Source of the DNA: Lysobacter enzymogenes
GTDB lineage: Bacteria > Pseudomonadota > Gammaproteobacteria > Xanthomonadales > Xanthomonadaceae
Reading direction: 5' to 3'
Length of the DNA stretch: 64,000 nucleotides
Assembly: GCF_023617245.1 (NCBI RefSeq)
Contig: NZ_CP067396.1
Location: 2,046,001 to 2,110,000, forward strand
A program made the translations under genes and the position numbers. Each line of letters opens with the position of its first letter. The first letter of the stretch is position 1. The notes below the pieces were generated by a model. The model ran no database searches. It saw only the letters and a program-made list of their open reading frames with translations, and was not told the DNA's origin. Shown piece after piece: positions 63,764-64,000 of this stretch.

Positions 63764-64000
63764 GTGTCCCGGCTTTTCGCTCCGCTGCAGCAACGCTCGC
63801 TGACCCTGCGCAACCGGCTGGCGGTTTCGCCGATGTGCCAGTACTCGGCCAGCGACGGCCTGCCCAACAACTGGCATCTGGTCCACCTCGGCAGCCGCGC
63901 GGTCGGCGGCGCGGGACTGGTGCTGACCGAGGCCTGCGCGGTGTCGCCGGAAGGCCGCATCTCCGCCGCCGATACCGGCCTGTGGAACGCGTCGCAAGCC
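63764..64000 (+). CDS. Old Yellow Enzyme family NADH:flavin oxidoreductase (5' end only)
   Basis: The first 79 codons from a GTG at 63764 encode SRLFAPLQQRSLTLRNRLAV then SPMCQYSASDGLPNNWHLVH and GAGLVLTEACAVSPEGRIS, the FMN-binding N-terminus of OYE/YqjM-like enzymes. The Cys in PMCQYS is the redox-tuning cysteine of the YqjM subclass. The gene continues beyond the window. No in-frame ATG is available near the N-terminus of the fold. Confidence 0.93.
   Translation, partial: MSRLFAPLQQRSLTLRNRLAVSPMCQYSASDGLPNNWHLVHLGSRAVGGAGLVLTEACAVSPEGRISAADTGLWNASQA

Overview
The window is very GC-rich, densely coded chromosomal DNA. Gene order and protein character point to a gammaproteobacterium of the Xanthomonadaceae, most likely Lysobacter or a close relative. 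The evidence is the order tig-clpP-clpX-lon-hup-ppiD, the order maf-rng-yhdP-tldD-yjgA-pmbA, the many proline iminopeptidase, DUF885, DUF1501 and DUF1800-type proteins, frequent TTG and GTG starts, and abundant short palindromic intergenic repeats. No phage, integrase, transposase, rRNA or CRISPR array is visible. The genus is inferred from pattern, not from a search.

Layout. Positions 1-13.4 kb carry mostly minus-strand accessory and envelope genes: a DUF885 peptidase, a translationally coupled trio (DUF502, sugar dehydrogenase, YhhQ transporter), a membrane Ser/Thr kinase with a formylglycine-generating-enzyme-like tail, a DUF4442 thioesterase, a YbbN-like thioredoxin and an amidohydrolase. 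A few small exported proteins lie at 11.1, 13.8 and 14.3 kb. A diguanylate cyclase follows, divergent from leuS-lptE-holA-nadD-rsfS. Then come a LysE exporter with its Lrp-type regulator, a Bax1-inhibitor-like membrane protein, and a tRNA cluster (Pro, Arg, His, Lys). After the tRNAs is a sparse accessory pocket (25.3-27.8 kb) with two related secreted four-cysteine peptides and a strong CRP/Clp-like palindrome. tRNA-Leu and the proteostasis block tig-clpP-clpX-lon-hup-ppiD follow, interrupted by a SUKH-like gene, a REP array, tRNA-Val and two identical tRNA-Asp genes. Next are rlmH, tonB, a SIMPL protein with a 58-residue partner, and maf-rng-yhdP-tldD-(darP and a half-size darP paralogue on the other strand)-pmbA. 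The end of the window has a DUF1800/DUF1501 pair, DUF4870, an unusual WG-repeat/TctC-like fusion, xseB-ispA, tilS and the start of an Old Yellow Enzyme gene.

Functional logic. The core is housekeeping: protein folding and turnover (Tig, ClpXP, Lon, PpiD), outer-membrane biogenesis (LptE, YhdP), replication (HolA), NAD synthesis (NadD), ribosome work (RsfS, RlmH, DarP) and tRNA modification (TilS, and YhhQ for queuosine). Three palindromic repeat families (here A, B, C) punctuate gene ends. One family-A element lies in frame inside yhdP. The best candidates for undescribed biology are the paired secreted four-Cys peptides with the nearby palindrome, the WG/TctC fusion, the mini-DarP beside DarP, and the repeat-in-gene event in yhdP.
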